From an uncultured Mycoplasmatota bacterium (lineage in GTDB: Bacteria; Bacillota_I; Bacilli_A; RF39; UBA660), in assembly GCA_946639185.1 (NCBI GenBank), contig CAMPBR010000005.1, forward strand, positions 1 to 41,451: a stretch of 41,451 nt of DNA. Direction: 5' to 3'. The notes under the pieces were generated by a model. That model saw only the letters and a program-made list of their open reading frames with translations, searched no databases and was not told the DNA's origin. Below, piece by piece: positions 9,816 to 18,515 of the stretch (positions are counted from its first letter, which is position 1; every line of letters begins with the position of its first letter). The position numbers were made by a program, and so were the translations under genes.

Positions 9816-10661
9816 TGCTAAATAACTTTTTTCTAAATATAATATTAAATTAGATATTTTTTTCAATTTATCTATTTCATAATCATTAATATCTATTTTT
9901 TCTGGAATAAGTAATATTGAAAACAATAAATATTTTTCATCTTTAGATAATGGATATTTATGTTCATATATTGTTAATAGTTTATCGATATCTAAATTAT
10001 TATAACTATTTCTATATAATACACTTATATCTTTTATTGGCAAATCTATTTTAGATTTATCCCAACTTATTAAATAAATCCCATTATTTTCTAGAACATG
10101 CTCTTCTTTTAAATTACCATGTATATATACATATCTTAAACTTTTTATTTTTTCTATTTCTTTATACCATTTTTCTAAATATTTTCTTGATAAGCTTATA
10201 GATCTATATATAAGTGAGACATTTCTTATTAATAAATAGTTTGAAGGTGTCATGTATATTTCTTCTTCTATATAATTTTGAGCATTTAAATAATAGTTTT
10301 CTAATTCATTTAGTTTGTTAATATTATTTTCATATATTTCTTTTACATAATCTAAATCCGTTGGTTTATCAAACGTCGTCTTTTGATGCAATAGACTCAT
10401 TATATATACAGTATCTTCTATCTTTTGTTCTTGGGGAATTTCTTGTTCTAAAATATAATCCATTAAGCAATATTCATCTTCAACATTTGAATATATTTTA
10501 GGAAAATTATTAAATTCTCTAGATTCTAAATAATCATAAAAACGAGATTTTCTTCTCATTTTTTTTAATACATATTTATTATTTATTACTGTTATATTAC
10601 CTATTTTCTTTATCTTATTTATTCTTATATTTAAACTTTTTAATAATTCTTCTTTAGTCAT
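9771..10661 (-). CDS. ysxE: CotS/YsxE-family spore-coat kinase-like protein (probable pseudokinase)
   Basis: Choline/aminoglycoside kinase-like fold text (YVYIHGNLKEEHVLENNGIYLISWDKSKIDLPIKDISVL); directly downstream of a SpoVID-like gene, as in B. subtilis spoVID-ysxE. Confidence 0.65.
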   Translation of the reverse strand: MTKEELLKSLNIRINKIKKIGNITVINNKYVLKKMRRKSRFYDYLESREFNNFPKIYSNVEDEYCLMDYILEQEIPQEQKIEDTVYIMSLLHQKTTFDKPTDLDYVKEIYENNINKLNELENYYLNAQNYIEEEIYMTPSNYLLIRNVSLIYRSISLSRKYLEKWYKEIEKIKSLRYVYIHGNLKEEHVLENNGIYLISWDKSKIDLPIKDISVLYRNSYNNLDIDKLLTIYEHKYPLSKDEKYLLFSILLIPEKIDINDYEIDKLKKISNLILYLEKSYLALENYSKKANDNPNK

Positions 10662-11319
10662 TACTACAAGGTATTATTAACTTAGTACCTAGATTAATAT
10701 TATCTAAATTATTATAATTTGATAATTCTTCTCGGCTAATATTATATTTATCTAAAATTTGATCTATCGTATCACCTTCTCTTACAATATAAACATGATA
10801 TGTGGAAAAAGTTTCTTCAGTATTTGTTAAATCAGATAAAACAGTTGAAATGTCCTTGTTTTCCACAACTTCCTGGTGATTATTCTCATCTTTTAAATCA
10901 ACTAATTCATTTTCTAAATTTTCTATTGGATTCTCATATTCTACCTTTTCTTTTATTTCATCTATTTCAATCGGTATTTTAATATCATTTCTAACTTCTT
11001 CTAGACCATTAAGTTCTATATCAACAGTTACATTTAAACCCTCTTCATTTATTATTTCATAATTAAAATCACTAATAGTCATATTCAAATTCGAAGTATC
11101 ATATTTTGAATCTATAGCTATAACACTTGGCAAATTAAAATTAAAATCTTCTTCTATAATACTTGCTTCTGTCATTTTATATTTTCCACTTATTATAAGA
11201 TTACCTTTTAATTCATTATTTTCATTTAATTTCAAATCATGATTAACTTCAATACTAGTAATTTCAGCTATTCTTGTTTTAAAATTAATACTCTTAGTAA
11301 ATGTTATTACTTTTTTCAT
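10654..11319 (-). CDS. spoVID: SpoVID-like spore coat morphogenetic protein with C-terminal LysM
   Basis: SpoVID-type N-terminal domain (VITFTKSINFKTRIAEITSIEVNHDLKLNENNELKGNLIISGKYK) and C-terminal LysM (YIVREGDTIDQILDKYNISREELSNYNNLDNINLGTKLIIP). Confidence 0.75.
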   Translation of the reverse strand: MKKVITFTKSINFKTRIAEITSIEVNHDLKLNENNELKGNLIISGKYKMTEASIIEEDFNFNLPSVIAIDSKYDTSNLNMTISDFNYEIINEEGLNVTVDIELNGLEEVRNDIKIPIEIDEIKEKVEYENPIENLENELVDLKDENNHQEVVENKDISTVLSDLTNTEETFSTYHVYIVREGDTIDQILDKYNISREELSNYNNLDNINLGTKLIIPCSND

Positions 11320-11368
11320 AATATCCCTCTTTTCTATTTAATATTATGAATAAAAATTAAAAAAAAGA

Positions 11369-12070
11369 CTAATTTTTTAGTCCTTTTCCAATTTGTTTAA
11401 CACTCTTATATAAGTATTTTATATCTTCTTTTGGTAATTGAGTTTGATATGGTAAGTAGCTAACATTACTTAATGTTTTTATAATAGCCTCATCAGAAAA
11501 CTTTTCCCTAAAACGATTAAGCATTAGATTTAGTGTAGAAATATATGTAGTAGATGCCATCATTGTACATAATCTATTTTCATTTTTTGAAATAGAAAAT
11601 TTTAAATTTAAATAATTATCTTCTGGTTCTGTTCTTCCCGTAAGTATATTAAAATTATTAAAGTCATAAAGAACCATTAAATTAACATAATCATAACCCC
11701 AATATTTTTTTGGTAACAATCTATCTTTACATTCTTTTAAATACCATTCATTTATTAGGTACTTTTTTCTTCTTTGTGATATTTTTTTATATTCATTTAA
11801 TCTAGTTATTATATAGTTAATATCATCTCTTATTTCACTATTATTATACTTAAAACGATATTTTTGAATAGCTTCATCTATTTCTTCTTGCATATTATCA
11901 CATAATAGTGGTAAATCTTCATATTGCATTAAAGCAGATATTGCTTTAACAAAATAATTAAATTGCTCTTTTTGGTTTTCTTCATTATCAATATTAAATA
12001 GCCCATCTTCATTATTATTTTGAATTAAACAGTTTCTAATCAACAAGTAATCGGATATTTCTAGGATCAT
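11369..12070 (-). CDS. Hypothetical protein overlapping the 3' end of lon
   Basis: 233-aa ORF; 5' end overlaps lon by 35 nt in another frame; terminator hairpin at its 3' side (11362-11385). Confidence 0.65.
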   Translation of the reverse strand: MILEISDYLLIRNCLIQNNNEDGLFNIDNEENQKEQFNYFVKAISALMQYEDLPLLCDNMQEEIDEAIQKYRFKYNNSEIRDDINYIITRLNEYKKISQRRKKYLINEWYLKECKDRLLPKKYWGYDYVNLMVLYDFNNFNILTGRTEPEDNYLNLKFSISKNENRLCTMMASTTYISTLNLMLNRFREKFSDEAIIKTLSNVSYLPYQTQLPKEDIKYLYKSVKQIGKGLKN

Positions 12071-14384
12071 ATTTCTTTCTACCCCTTTTTTTCTTAAATA
12101 GATTATTATATATATCAGTATAACGGTCTACTAAAATGAAATCAATCTCTTTTTTTATATCTTCTGGAATTTCATCTAAATCTTTTTCATTAGTAGTTGG
12201 AATAAATATTTTTCTTATTCCATTACGATGTGCTCCTATTACTTTTTCTCTTAATCCACCTATAGCTAATACTTTTCCACGAAGTGTCATTTCACCAGTC
12301 ATAGCTACATTAGTATGGATACTAGTATCAGTAAGTAGTGAAAGAATAGTAGTTGTAATAGTAACGCCAGCTGAAGGTCCATCTTTAGGAATAGCTCCTT
12401 CGGGTACGTGTATATGAATATCTGATTTTTCTAATTTTTCATAATCTATATTAAACTTTTCATAGTTAGCTTTAATGTAGTCAAATGCAAGATTAGCTGA
12501 TTCTTTCATAACATCACCTAAACTACCTGTTAAAATAATTTTACCAGTACCAGGGAAAGCTACAGCTTCTATTGGAAGTGTATCGCCTCCAAATGGAGTA
12601 TATGCTAGTCCATTAACTACACCTACATGTTCAATAATATCGACATCTGTCCAAAAGATTTCTTTTTTGCCTAAATACTTTTCGATGTTGTAATCAGTAA
12701 TAGAATAAAAATCTTTTTTACCAACCATCAATTTATCGGTTACAACTTTTCTTAAAACTGTAGCGATTTTTCGTGTTAAATCACGAACCCCTGCTTCTTT
12801 AGTATAATTTCTAATTATAGTTAAAATAACTTCCTTACTAAATTCAACATCTTCTTTAGTTAATCCATGTTCTTTTAATTCTTTAGGAATTATATAATTA
12901 GTAGCTATATCTAATTTTTCATATTCAGTATAACTTGATAATTCAATTACTTCTAAACGATCTCTAAGTTCATTAGGAATTTGATCATAATAATTAGCTG
13001 TAGTTATAAACATTACTTGTCCCAAATCAAATTCTTCTTCTACATAATGATCTGTATAAGTTTTATTTTGTTCAGGGTCTAAAACCTCAAGAAGGCTACT
13101 TGCTGGATCTCCATGAATGCCCTTAGTCATTTTATCAATTTCATCGATAATAAATACTGGATTAGAACTTCCTGCTTTTTTCATGCCTGAAATTATTAAT
13201 CCAGGTTCTGCTCCAATATAAGTTCTTCTATGGCCAACAATTTCAGCTTCATCATTAATCCCACCAACTGAAATTTTAGTTACTTTTCTATTTAAACTAT
13301 CAGCGATACTTTTAGCTAGTGTAGTTTTACCTACTCCTGGAGGACCAACTAAACAAATGATTGGGCTCTTTAAACTATTAGTATTTTCTTTTACTGCTAA
13401 GTATTCAATAATTCTACATTTAACTTTTTCAAGTCCAAAATGTGATTCATTTAATACTTCTCTTACTTTATTTAAATCTTCATTATCTTTAGTATATATA
13501 CCCCATGGTAAAGATATTAAAGTTTCTATATAAGTACGAGTCATACCAAGTTCTGGGCTATTAGGATTCATACTTTCATATCTAGATAATTCTAGATATA
13601 GTCTATCTTTTACCTTTTTGGGACATTTTAATCGATCTATTTTTTTACGGAATGTATCAGATTCACTTTCTTTATCATTAACATCCCCTAGCTCTTCTTT
13701 TATAGTCCTTATCTTTTCTCTTAAAATATATTCTTTTTGACTTTGATCCAATTGAATAGTTAATTTTTCATCAATTATTCTTTCTAAATCAGCTATTTCT
13801 ACATCTTCCTCTATATCAGAAAGTAATAATTCCGCTCTTTCAATGCTAGAAGTTTCAGTCATATATTTAAATTTTTTATCCATTGGCAACGGTAAATTAG
13901 TAACAACAAAGTCTGTAAGCTCACCTAAATCATCTATTTTTTCAGCATTAATTAAGAATTCTTCACTTAAATTACTAATTTCCATGTATCTTTCTATATG
14001 ATTATACAAAACTCTTAAATAGGCTGTTTCTTCTTTTTTATCAATATTATTTTCGACTTCTTCATAATTGGCTTCTAATACTTCACCTTGAACATAATTA
14101 GCTATTTTAATTCTTCTTAATCCTTCAACAACTAATTTTGTCTTACCATTTGGTAAATCCATATGTAGCTTTATTACACCTAAAATACCAATTCTAGGTA
14201 AATCATCCATTTCTAGTTTTTTATTCTTTATTGATTGACTAACTATTATAATATTACTTGCATAATAGCTTTCTGATAGTGAAAATATTTTTTTATCAAT
14301 TTTTGAATCAAAGTCCATTCTAAGTTCCGAAGTAGGTAAAATATATGCATCGTCTAGTACTAAAACAGGTAGATTATTATTCAT
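12036..14384 (-). CDS. lon: ATP-dependent Lon protease (start refined from GTG 14393 to ATG 14384)
   Basis: Walker A GPPGVGKTTLAKSIAD; Ser-Lys protease motif PKDGPSAGVTITT; AAGGAGGTGAAAT SD directly upstream of ATG 14384. Confidence 0.96.
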   Translation of the reverse strand: MNNNLPVLVLDDAYILPTSELRMDFDSKIDKKIFSLSESYYASNIIIVSQSIKNKKLEMDDLPRIGILGVIKLHMDLPNGKTKLVVEGLRRIKIANYVQGEVLEANYEEVENNIDKKEETAYLRVLYNHIERYMEISNLSEEFLINAEKIDDLGELTDFVVTNLPLPMDKKFKYMTETSSIERAELLLSDIEEDVEIADLERIIDEKLTIQLDQSQKEYILREKIRTIKEELGDVNDKESESDTFRKKIDRLKCPKKVKDRLYLELSRYESMNPNSPELGMTRTYIETLISLPWGIYTKDNEDLNKVREVLNESHFGLEKVKCRIIEYLAVKENTNSLKSPIICLVGPPGVGKTTLAKSIADSLNRKVTKISVGGINDEAEIVGHRRTYIGAEPGLIISGMKKAGSSNPVFIIDEIDKMTKGIHGDPASSLLEVLDPEQNKTYTDHYVEEEFDLGQVMFITTANYYDQIPNELRDRLEVIELSSYTEYEKLDIATNYIIPKELKEHGLTKEDVEFSKEVILTIIRNYTKEAGVRDLTRKIATVLRKVVTDKLMVGKKDFYSITDYNIEKYLGKKEIFWTDVDIIEHVGVVNGLAYTPFGGDTLPIEAVAFPGTGKIILTGSLGDVMKESANLAFDYIKANYEKFNIDYEKLEKSDIHIHVPEGAIPKDGPSAGVTITTTILSLLTDTSIHTNVAMTGEMTLRGKVLAIGGLREKVIGAHRNGIRKIFIPTTNEKDLDEIPEDIKKEIDFILVDRYTDIYNNLFKKKRGRKKYDPRNIRLLVD

Positions 14385-14531
14385 ATATTTCACCTCCTTG
14401 ACTAATGCTTTTTATTATAATCATAAGAATTAAAAAAAGCAAGATTATAGGTGAAAATATTTTAGTTTTTTTCTCTTCTTCACAAAACGTAAATTTTATG
14501 TTATAATATGCCTAGAAAAGCGGTGATAAGT

Positions 14532-15092
14532 ATGTTAAAAACGTGTGACATCATAGACGAAAAGAATAAAAAATTAAGACAAATTAGTAAGGAAGTTATC
14601 TTTCCTTTAACAGATGAAGATAAAGAAAATATTAGATTAATGGAAGAATATTTAGTTAATAGTCAAATTGATGAACTGGCAGAAAAATATGATTTAAGAC
14701 CTGGTATGGGTATGAGTGCTGTTCAAATAGGTGTACTTAAAAGATATATCGTTATTGTTCATGAAGTATATGATGAAAATGATAAACCATATTTTGATAA
14801 ATATATAGTAGTAAATCCTAAAATAATATCTAATTCTACTGAAATGATTTATGTAGAAGATGGTGAAGGATGCTTAAGTATTAATCGAGAAACTATTGGT
14901 ATTGTTCCACGATATGCAAGAGTTACTGTTGAAGGATATGATATGGATGGTAATAAAATTAAGATTAGAGCTAGAGAAGAATTAGCTATTGCTTTCCAAC
15001 ATGAAATAGATCATTTAAATGGCATTTTATTTATAGATCATATTGATCCTAAAAATCCATTTAAAGGACAAGATATTTATAGAGCAATTTAA
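14532..15092 (+). CDS. def: Peptide deformylase (ORF-track start 14508; preferred start 14532 after a GGTGATAAGT SD)
   Basis: Motifs GMGMSAVQIG, EGCLSI and QHEIDHLNGILF. Confidence 0.95.
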   Translation: MLKTCDIIDEKNKKLRQISKEVIFPLTDEDKENIRLMEEYLVNSQIDELAEKYDLRPGMGMSAVQIGVLKRYIVIVHEVYDENDKPYFDKYIVVNPKIISNSTEMIYVEDGEGCLSINRETIGIVPRYARVTVEGYDMDGNKIKIRAREELAIAFQHEIDHLNGILFIDHIDPKNPFKGQDIYRAI

Positions 15093-15118
15093 AAGACACA
15101 AATGTGTCTTTTTTATTT
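15091..15118 (+). terminator. Rho-independent terminator of def (possibly bidirectional)
   Basis: AAAGACACA/TGTGTCTTT stem followed by TTTTATTTT. Confidence 0.75.
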
Positions 15119-15969
15119 TAAAAAATGAATTTAATCGGCAAACTAATAGTAGCAATCGTTCCTTTATTAAGTTCTGATTCATATATTAAACTACCATTGT
15201 GTAATTGAATTATTTCTTTAGATAAACTAACACCTATACCTGTACCACATGGTTTAGTTGTATAAAATACTTCACATATCTTATTAATATCCTCTTTACT
15301 TATTCCTATTCCATCATCAATAATTTTTATTTTTAAATCTTTATCTAACTCTATCATTAATTTAATATTTTTTGAACTCGCTTCATATGAATTTTTTAAT
15401 AGATTCATAATAACCTGTTTTAATTTATCATAATCGCCATATATAATTAATTCTTTATCAATATTCTTTATTTCAAAATTGATATTTTTATCATCAAAAA
15501 CTAATTTAATAGTTTCCCCTATATCATCTATTAATAAAGTAACATCCATTAATTCCTTATTTATTTTAATTCTTTTTAAATCTAAAAAGTCATCCATAAT
15601 AGTTAGAGCCCTTTTTATTTCACTTTTTATAATTGGAATATACTTTTCTAATCTTTCTTTATTATTTATATCTAACATATCTAGATATCCTTTTGAAACT
15701 GCGATAGGATTTTTTACTTCATGTGCTAAGTGAAATAAAGTATTACTTTCTTCTTTTTTTATTAAACTATTACTAAATAATCTATATATTAAAATACATA
15801 TAATTATATAAGATAATAATGTCAATACTAATATATTATTTTTATTTAATAAATAAAAATATATCAAACTAACTAAAAATATCTTTAAATATAAAATTAT
15901 ATTATAATTTTTTTCTAATTTATTAGGAATTAATACTATTATTAAGCATGTTGCAATAAAAAAATACAT
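15118..15969 (-). CDS. Membrane-bound sensor histidine kinase, possible sporulation kinase
   Basis: H-box FHLAHEVKNPIAVSKGYLDML; ATPase boxes LMNLLKNSYEASSKN, IIDDGIGIS and GTGIGVSLSKEII; N-terminal TM segments; no linked response regulator. Confidence 0.9.
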   Translation of the reverse strand: MYFFIATCLIIVLIPNKLEKNYNIILYLKIFLVSLIYFYLLNKNNILVLTLLSYIIICILIYRLFSNSLIKKEESNTLFHLAHEVKNPIAVSKGYLDMLDINNKERLEKYIPIIKSEIKRALTIMDDFLDLKRIKINKELMDVTLLIDDIGETIKLVFDDKNINFEIKNIDKELIIYGDYDKLKQVIMNLLKNSYEASSKNIKLMIELDKDLKIKIIDDGIGISKEDINKICEVFYTTKPCGTGIGVSLSKEIIQLHNGSLIYESELNKGTIATISLPIKFIF

Positions 15970-16009
15970 ATTATAGCCTTCTTTCTAAAACTATTATATG
16001 TATTTTATT

Positions 16010-16026
16010 TGTCGAACTTTGTCGAA
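16010..16026. promoter_or_regulatory. Tandem Spo0A boxes upstream of the histidine kinase
   Basis: TTTGTCGAACTTTGTCGAA: exact TGTCGAA at 16010-16016 and 16020-16026, 12 bp upstream of a minus-strand TATAAT (15993-15998). Confidence 0.6.
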
Positions 16027-16045
16027 TTTTAGTGAAATATATATT

Positions 16046-16360
16046 TTATTTTAAATTATCAATATATTTCTTTAATTGTTTACTTTCACTACCTAATATT
16101 ATTTTTAATTGATTATCTATTTCAACAATCCCTTTAGCGCCAAGTTTTTGAATTGCTTCTTTATTAACTAAAGATACATCTTTTAAAGTAACTTTAAATC
16201 TTGATAAAGAAATCTCTGTTTTAATTATATTTTCCTTACCACCTAAGTATTCAACTAATTTATTTAACTCCAAATGAGCATCTTTCTTCATTGATTTTAA
16301 GATTGCTAAAAGGATAATTAAAAATACTACTATGATAATTAAGTATTCAATATTACGCAT
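16046..16360 (-). CDS. Membrane-anchored PTS EIIB-like protein lacking the phospho-cysteine
   Basis: N-terminal TM then LVEYLGGKENIIKTEISLSRFKVTLKDVSLVNKEAIQKLGAKGIVEIDNQLKIILGSES, colinear with the EIIB(Glc) domain; start placed after GGTGATGAAA. Confidence 0.75.
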   Translation of the reverse strand: MRNIEYLIIIVVFLIILLAILKSMKKDAHLELNKLVEYLGGKENIIKTEISLSRFKVTLKDVSLVNKEAIQKLGAKGIVEIDNQLKIILGSESKQLKKYIDNLK

Positions 16361-16420
16361 TTTCATCACCAATATAAGTATACTATACTTATAAAAAAAA
16401 AGAAAGAAAAAGTATCTTTC

Positions 16421-17482
16421 TTACTCTGATGGCATATCTGGTAGTGTATGTGCATCTGAATCATCATTATTATTACTGTTATTATTATCTTGTGGTACTT
16501 CAATATTTACAACATAACTCTTAGTATCACTACATAAAATAGCTCCACTACATGATTTAACATATATTCTTTTACCATTATATTCTGGTGTTACTTCTAT
16601 AGCTGTTGCTACTTCTGTTGGATCTGTAGTTAATCCATAATAATAAGTATTACCAGAAATATTATCACTACCACCGAATGTTAAAATAAAATTATTTGTA
16701 TGTAAGTTGCCACTAGCTATTCCGTCAGATGGCGTGATTGTTGGTACTGGTGGAGTCTCTTTATCAATATTAACTATTTCCCTATTACTCCATCCACTAA
16801 CATTACCAGTTTTATCTACTACTCTATACCATATATAAGTAGTTCCGGCATCTGATATAGTAACAGTATTACTTGTAGTGCCTGATGGTGTTACAAATCT
16901 AGATGGTTTAGTACCTGATGATGATTTATAGTATTCATAGTGTTTTACATTAGAAATATCTATTCCACTATTTTCTACAGATATTTCTACATCTGTTGGT
17001 ACCCAATTTTTATTACCGCCTTTAATTGTAGGAGCATCTATTACAACAATACCTATTTCTGTATCTTCGCCTAATCTCACACAACCAGTTGGTACATCAC
17101 TTAATTCATACTTGGAAAATTCAACATTATTTTTATCATTACAATTTAGATAATAATTTTTTATATAATTTTTTTTAGCATTTTTAGTAAATGTTATATA
17201 ACCGGTACAATTTATATCTTGCTCTTCTATTAATTCTTCTTCTATTAACATTTGGTAGTCTAATATAAAACAATTAGCATCAGGATTATTAGTGAATTCA
17301 CCTCTATATCTGGATTTATACATATTTGCTGCTTGTTCTAATAATTTCAGATGGGTATCCATTTCTTGCGAAGATTTAGTTTCCATTATTCGCATTACTG
17401 ATGGAATTGCTAATGTCATAATAACACCCATTAAAACTATAACAACTAACATTTCAATTAAGGTAAATCCTTTTCTATTCAT
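16421..17482 (-). CDS. Prepilin-type (type IV pilin-like) protein with C-terminal Ig/adhesin-like extension
   Basis: MNRKGFTLIEMLVVIVLMGVIMTLAIPSVMRI, class III prepilin signature; C-terminal VDKTGNVSGWS / GGSDNISGN-type repeats; SD GAGGGATTG before ATG 17482. Confidence 0.85.
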   Translation of the reverse strand: MNRKGFTLIEMLVVIVLMGVIMTLAIPSVMRIMETKSSQEMDTHLKLLEQAANMYKSRYRGEFTNNPDANCFILDYQMLIEEELIEEQDINCTGYITFTKNAKKNYIKNYYLNCNDKNNVEFSKYELSDVPTGCVRLGEDTEIGIVVIDAPTIKGGNKNWVPTDVEISVENSGIDISNVKHYEYYKSSSGTKPSRFVTPSGTTSNTVTISDAGTTYIWYRVVDKTGNVSGWSNREIVNIDKETPPVPTITPSDGIASGNLHTNNFILTFGGSDNISGNTYYYGLTTDPTEVATAIEVTPEYNGKRIYVKSCSGAILCSDTKSYVVNIEVPQDNNNSNNNDDSDAHTLPDMPSE

Positions 17483-17685
17483 ATACAATCCCTCTATTCT
17501 CCTAAAGTATATCATAATTATACTCTTTTTACAAGAATAGATAATTTATAAAAATAGGTAATCATAATACACCAATTTAGGTATTTATGAATATTTTATA
17601 ATAGATAATTATCAAGGAGTATATACTACCTATCTTATTAATTTTTCCAATAATTATCAACTATTCACGAAAGGAGGAAAAAGGC

Positions 17686-18108
17686 ATGTGTCCAGATAAT
17701 AATGAACAAACAAATACATGCTGCATAGCTAATATTTTAGAAGTTATAGTAAAACTTCAAAACCGTAGTGAAAAATTTGATTGCTTTGGAGATGGATGTG
17801 ATAGACCATATCTTGGTCCAACACCTTCAACTGTTTGCTACAATACTAGACCTATAAACTTATATCGTTGTAGTGATGGTGAGCTATGGACTTTCCCATA
17901 TACATTAAATGGTACTACAGGAGAGAGTAGTGTTCTTAGATGTGAACAAGTAGATGGATGTTGTGCTACATGTCGAGTATTAGCACCTAATCCAGATACT
18001 ACCGCTACAGATGTTCCATATGTAGCTACTGATTCATTTGTTACTGTTAACTTATCTTGCTGTGGAGCATTAACATGCTTACCTGATACTTTTATAGCTT
18101 GTAGTTAA
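17686..18108 (+). CDS. CotY/CotZ-family cysteine-rich spore coat protein
   Basis: CCIANILEVIVKLQNRS...CFGDGCDRPYLG...NTRPINLYRCSDGELW...EQVDGCCATCRVL...VTVNLSCCGALTCLPD; strong AAAGGAGGAAAAAGGC SD. Confidence 0.85.
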   Translation: MCPDNNEQTNTCCIANILEVIVKLQNRSEKFDCFGDGCDRPYLGPTPSTVCYNTRPINLYRCSDGELWTFPYTLNGTTGESSVLRCEQVDGCCATCRVLAPNPDTTATDVPYVATDSFVTVNLSCCGALTCLPDTFIACS

Positions 18109-18132
18109 AAAAGACCGCATTAGCGGTCTTTT
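18107..18132. terminator. Bidirectional terminator between cotZ-like gene and the convergent 105-aa gene
   Basis: AAAAAGACCGC AT TA GCGGTCTTTT, 8-bp perfect stem with A/T tracts on both sides. Confidence 0.8.
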
Positions 18133-18437
18133 ATAATTATATCTTCTATTTCTACAATAGGTATTTCAATTTCATCTTCCGTTATTAAACTATTTTTTAT
18201 TTTTCCTATAATCTTAGTATCATATTCTTTATTTTTAGTCTTAATTATGACACCAATATTAAAAACATATCTACTGCTTTTAAATAATTTTTTTATTTTT
18301 TCTTCTACCGCTTCTTTTTTTACTTTCTTACTAGTATTAATTATCTTTTTATTATCACTAGCATAATATATCTTTTCATTATGAATATGTTCTTTTGAAA
18401 CATCTTTTTTAAAAATTTTAGGTAATCTATTTTCCAT
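18120..18437 (-). CDS. Lysine-rich hypothetical protein, possibly spore-coat related (CotO-like?)
   Basis: 105-aa ORF convergent with the CotY/Z gene; basic N-terminus and beta-rich C-terminus (YVFNIGVIIKTKNKEYDTKIIGKIKNSLITEDEIEIPIVEIEDIIIKDR). Confidence 0.6.
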   Translation of the reverse strand: MENRLPKIFKKDVSKEHIHNEKIYYASDNKKIINTSKKVKKEAVEEKIKKLFKSSRYVFNIGVIIKTKNKEYDTKIIGKIKNSLITEDEIEIPIVEIEDIIIKDR

Positions 18438-18515
18438 ATTAAAATCCTTTCAATAAAATATATTCATAGTAATAATATTTATTCTTTATTTCCATAATAA
18501 TATAGAGGGATAATT

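Noticed and set aside
15118-17482. A phosphotransfer/pilus operon
   Set aside because: The kinase, EIIB-like and prepilin genes share strand but are separated by a terminator-like hairpin (about 16396-16420) and distinct promoters; no assembly genes present.
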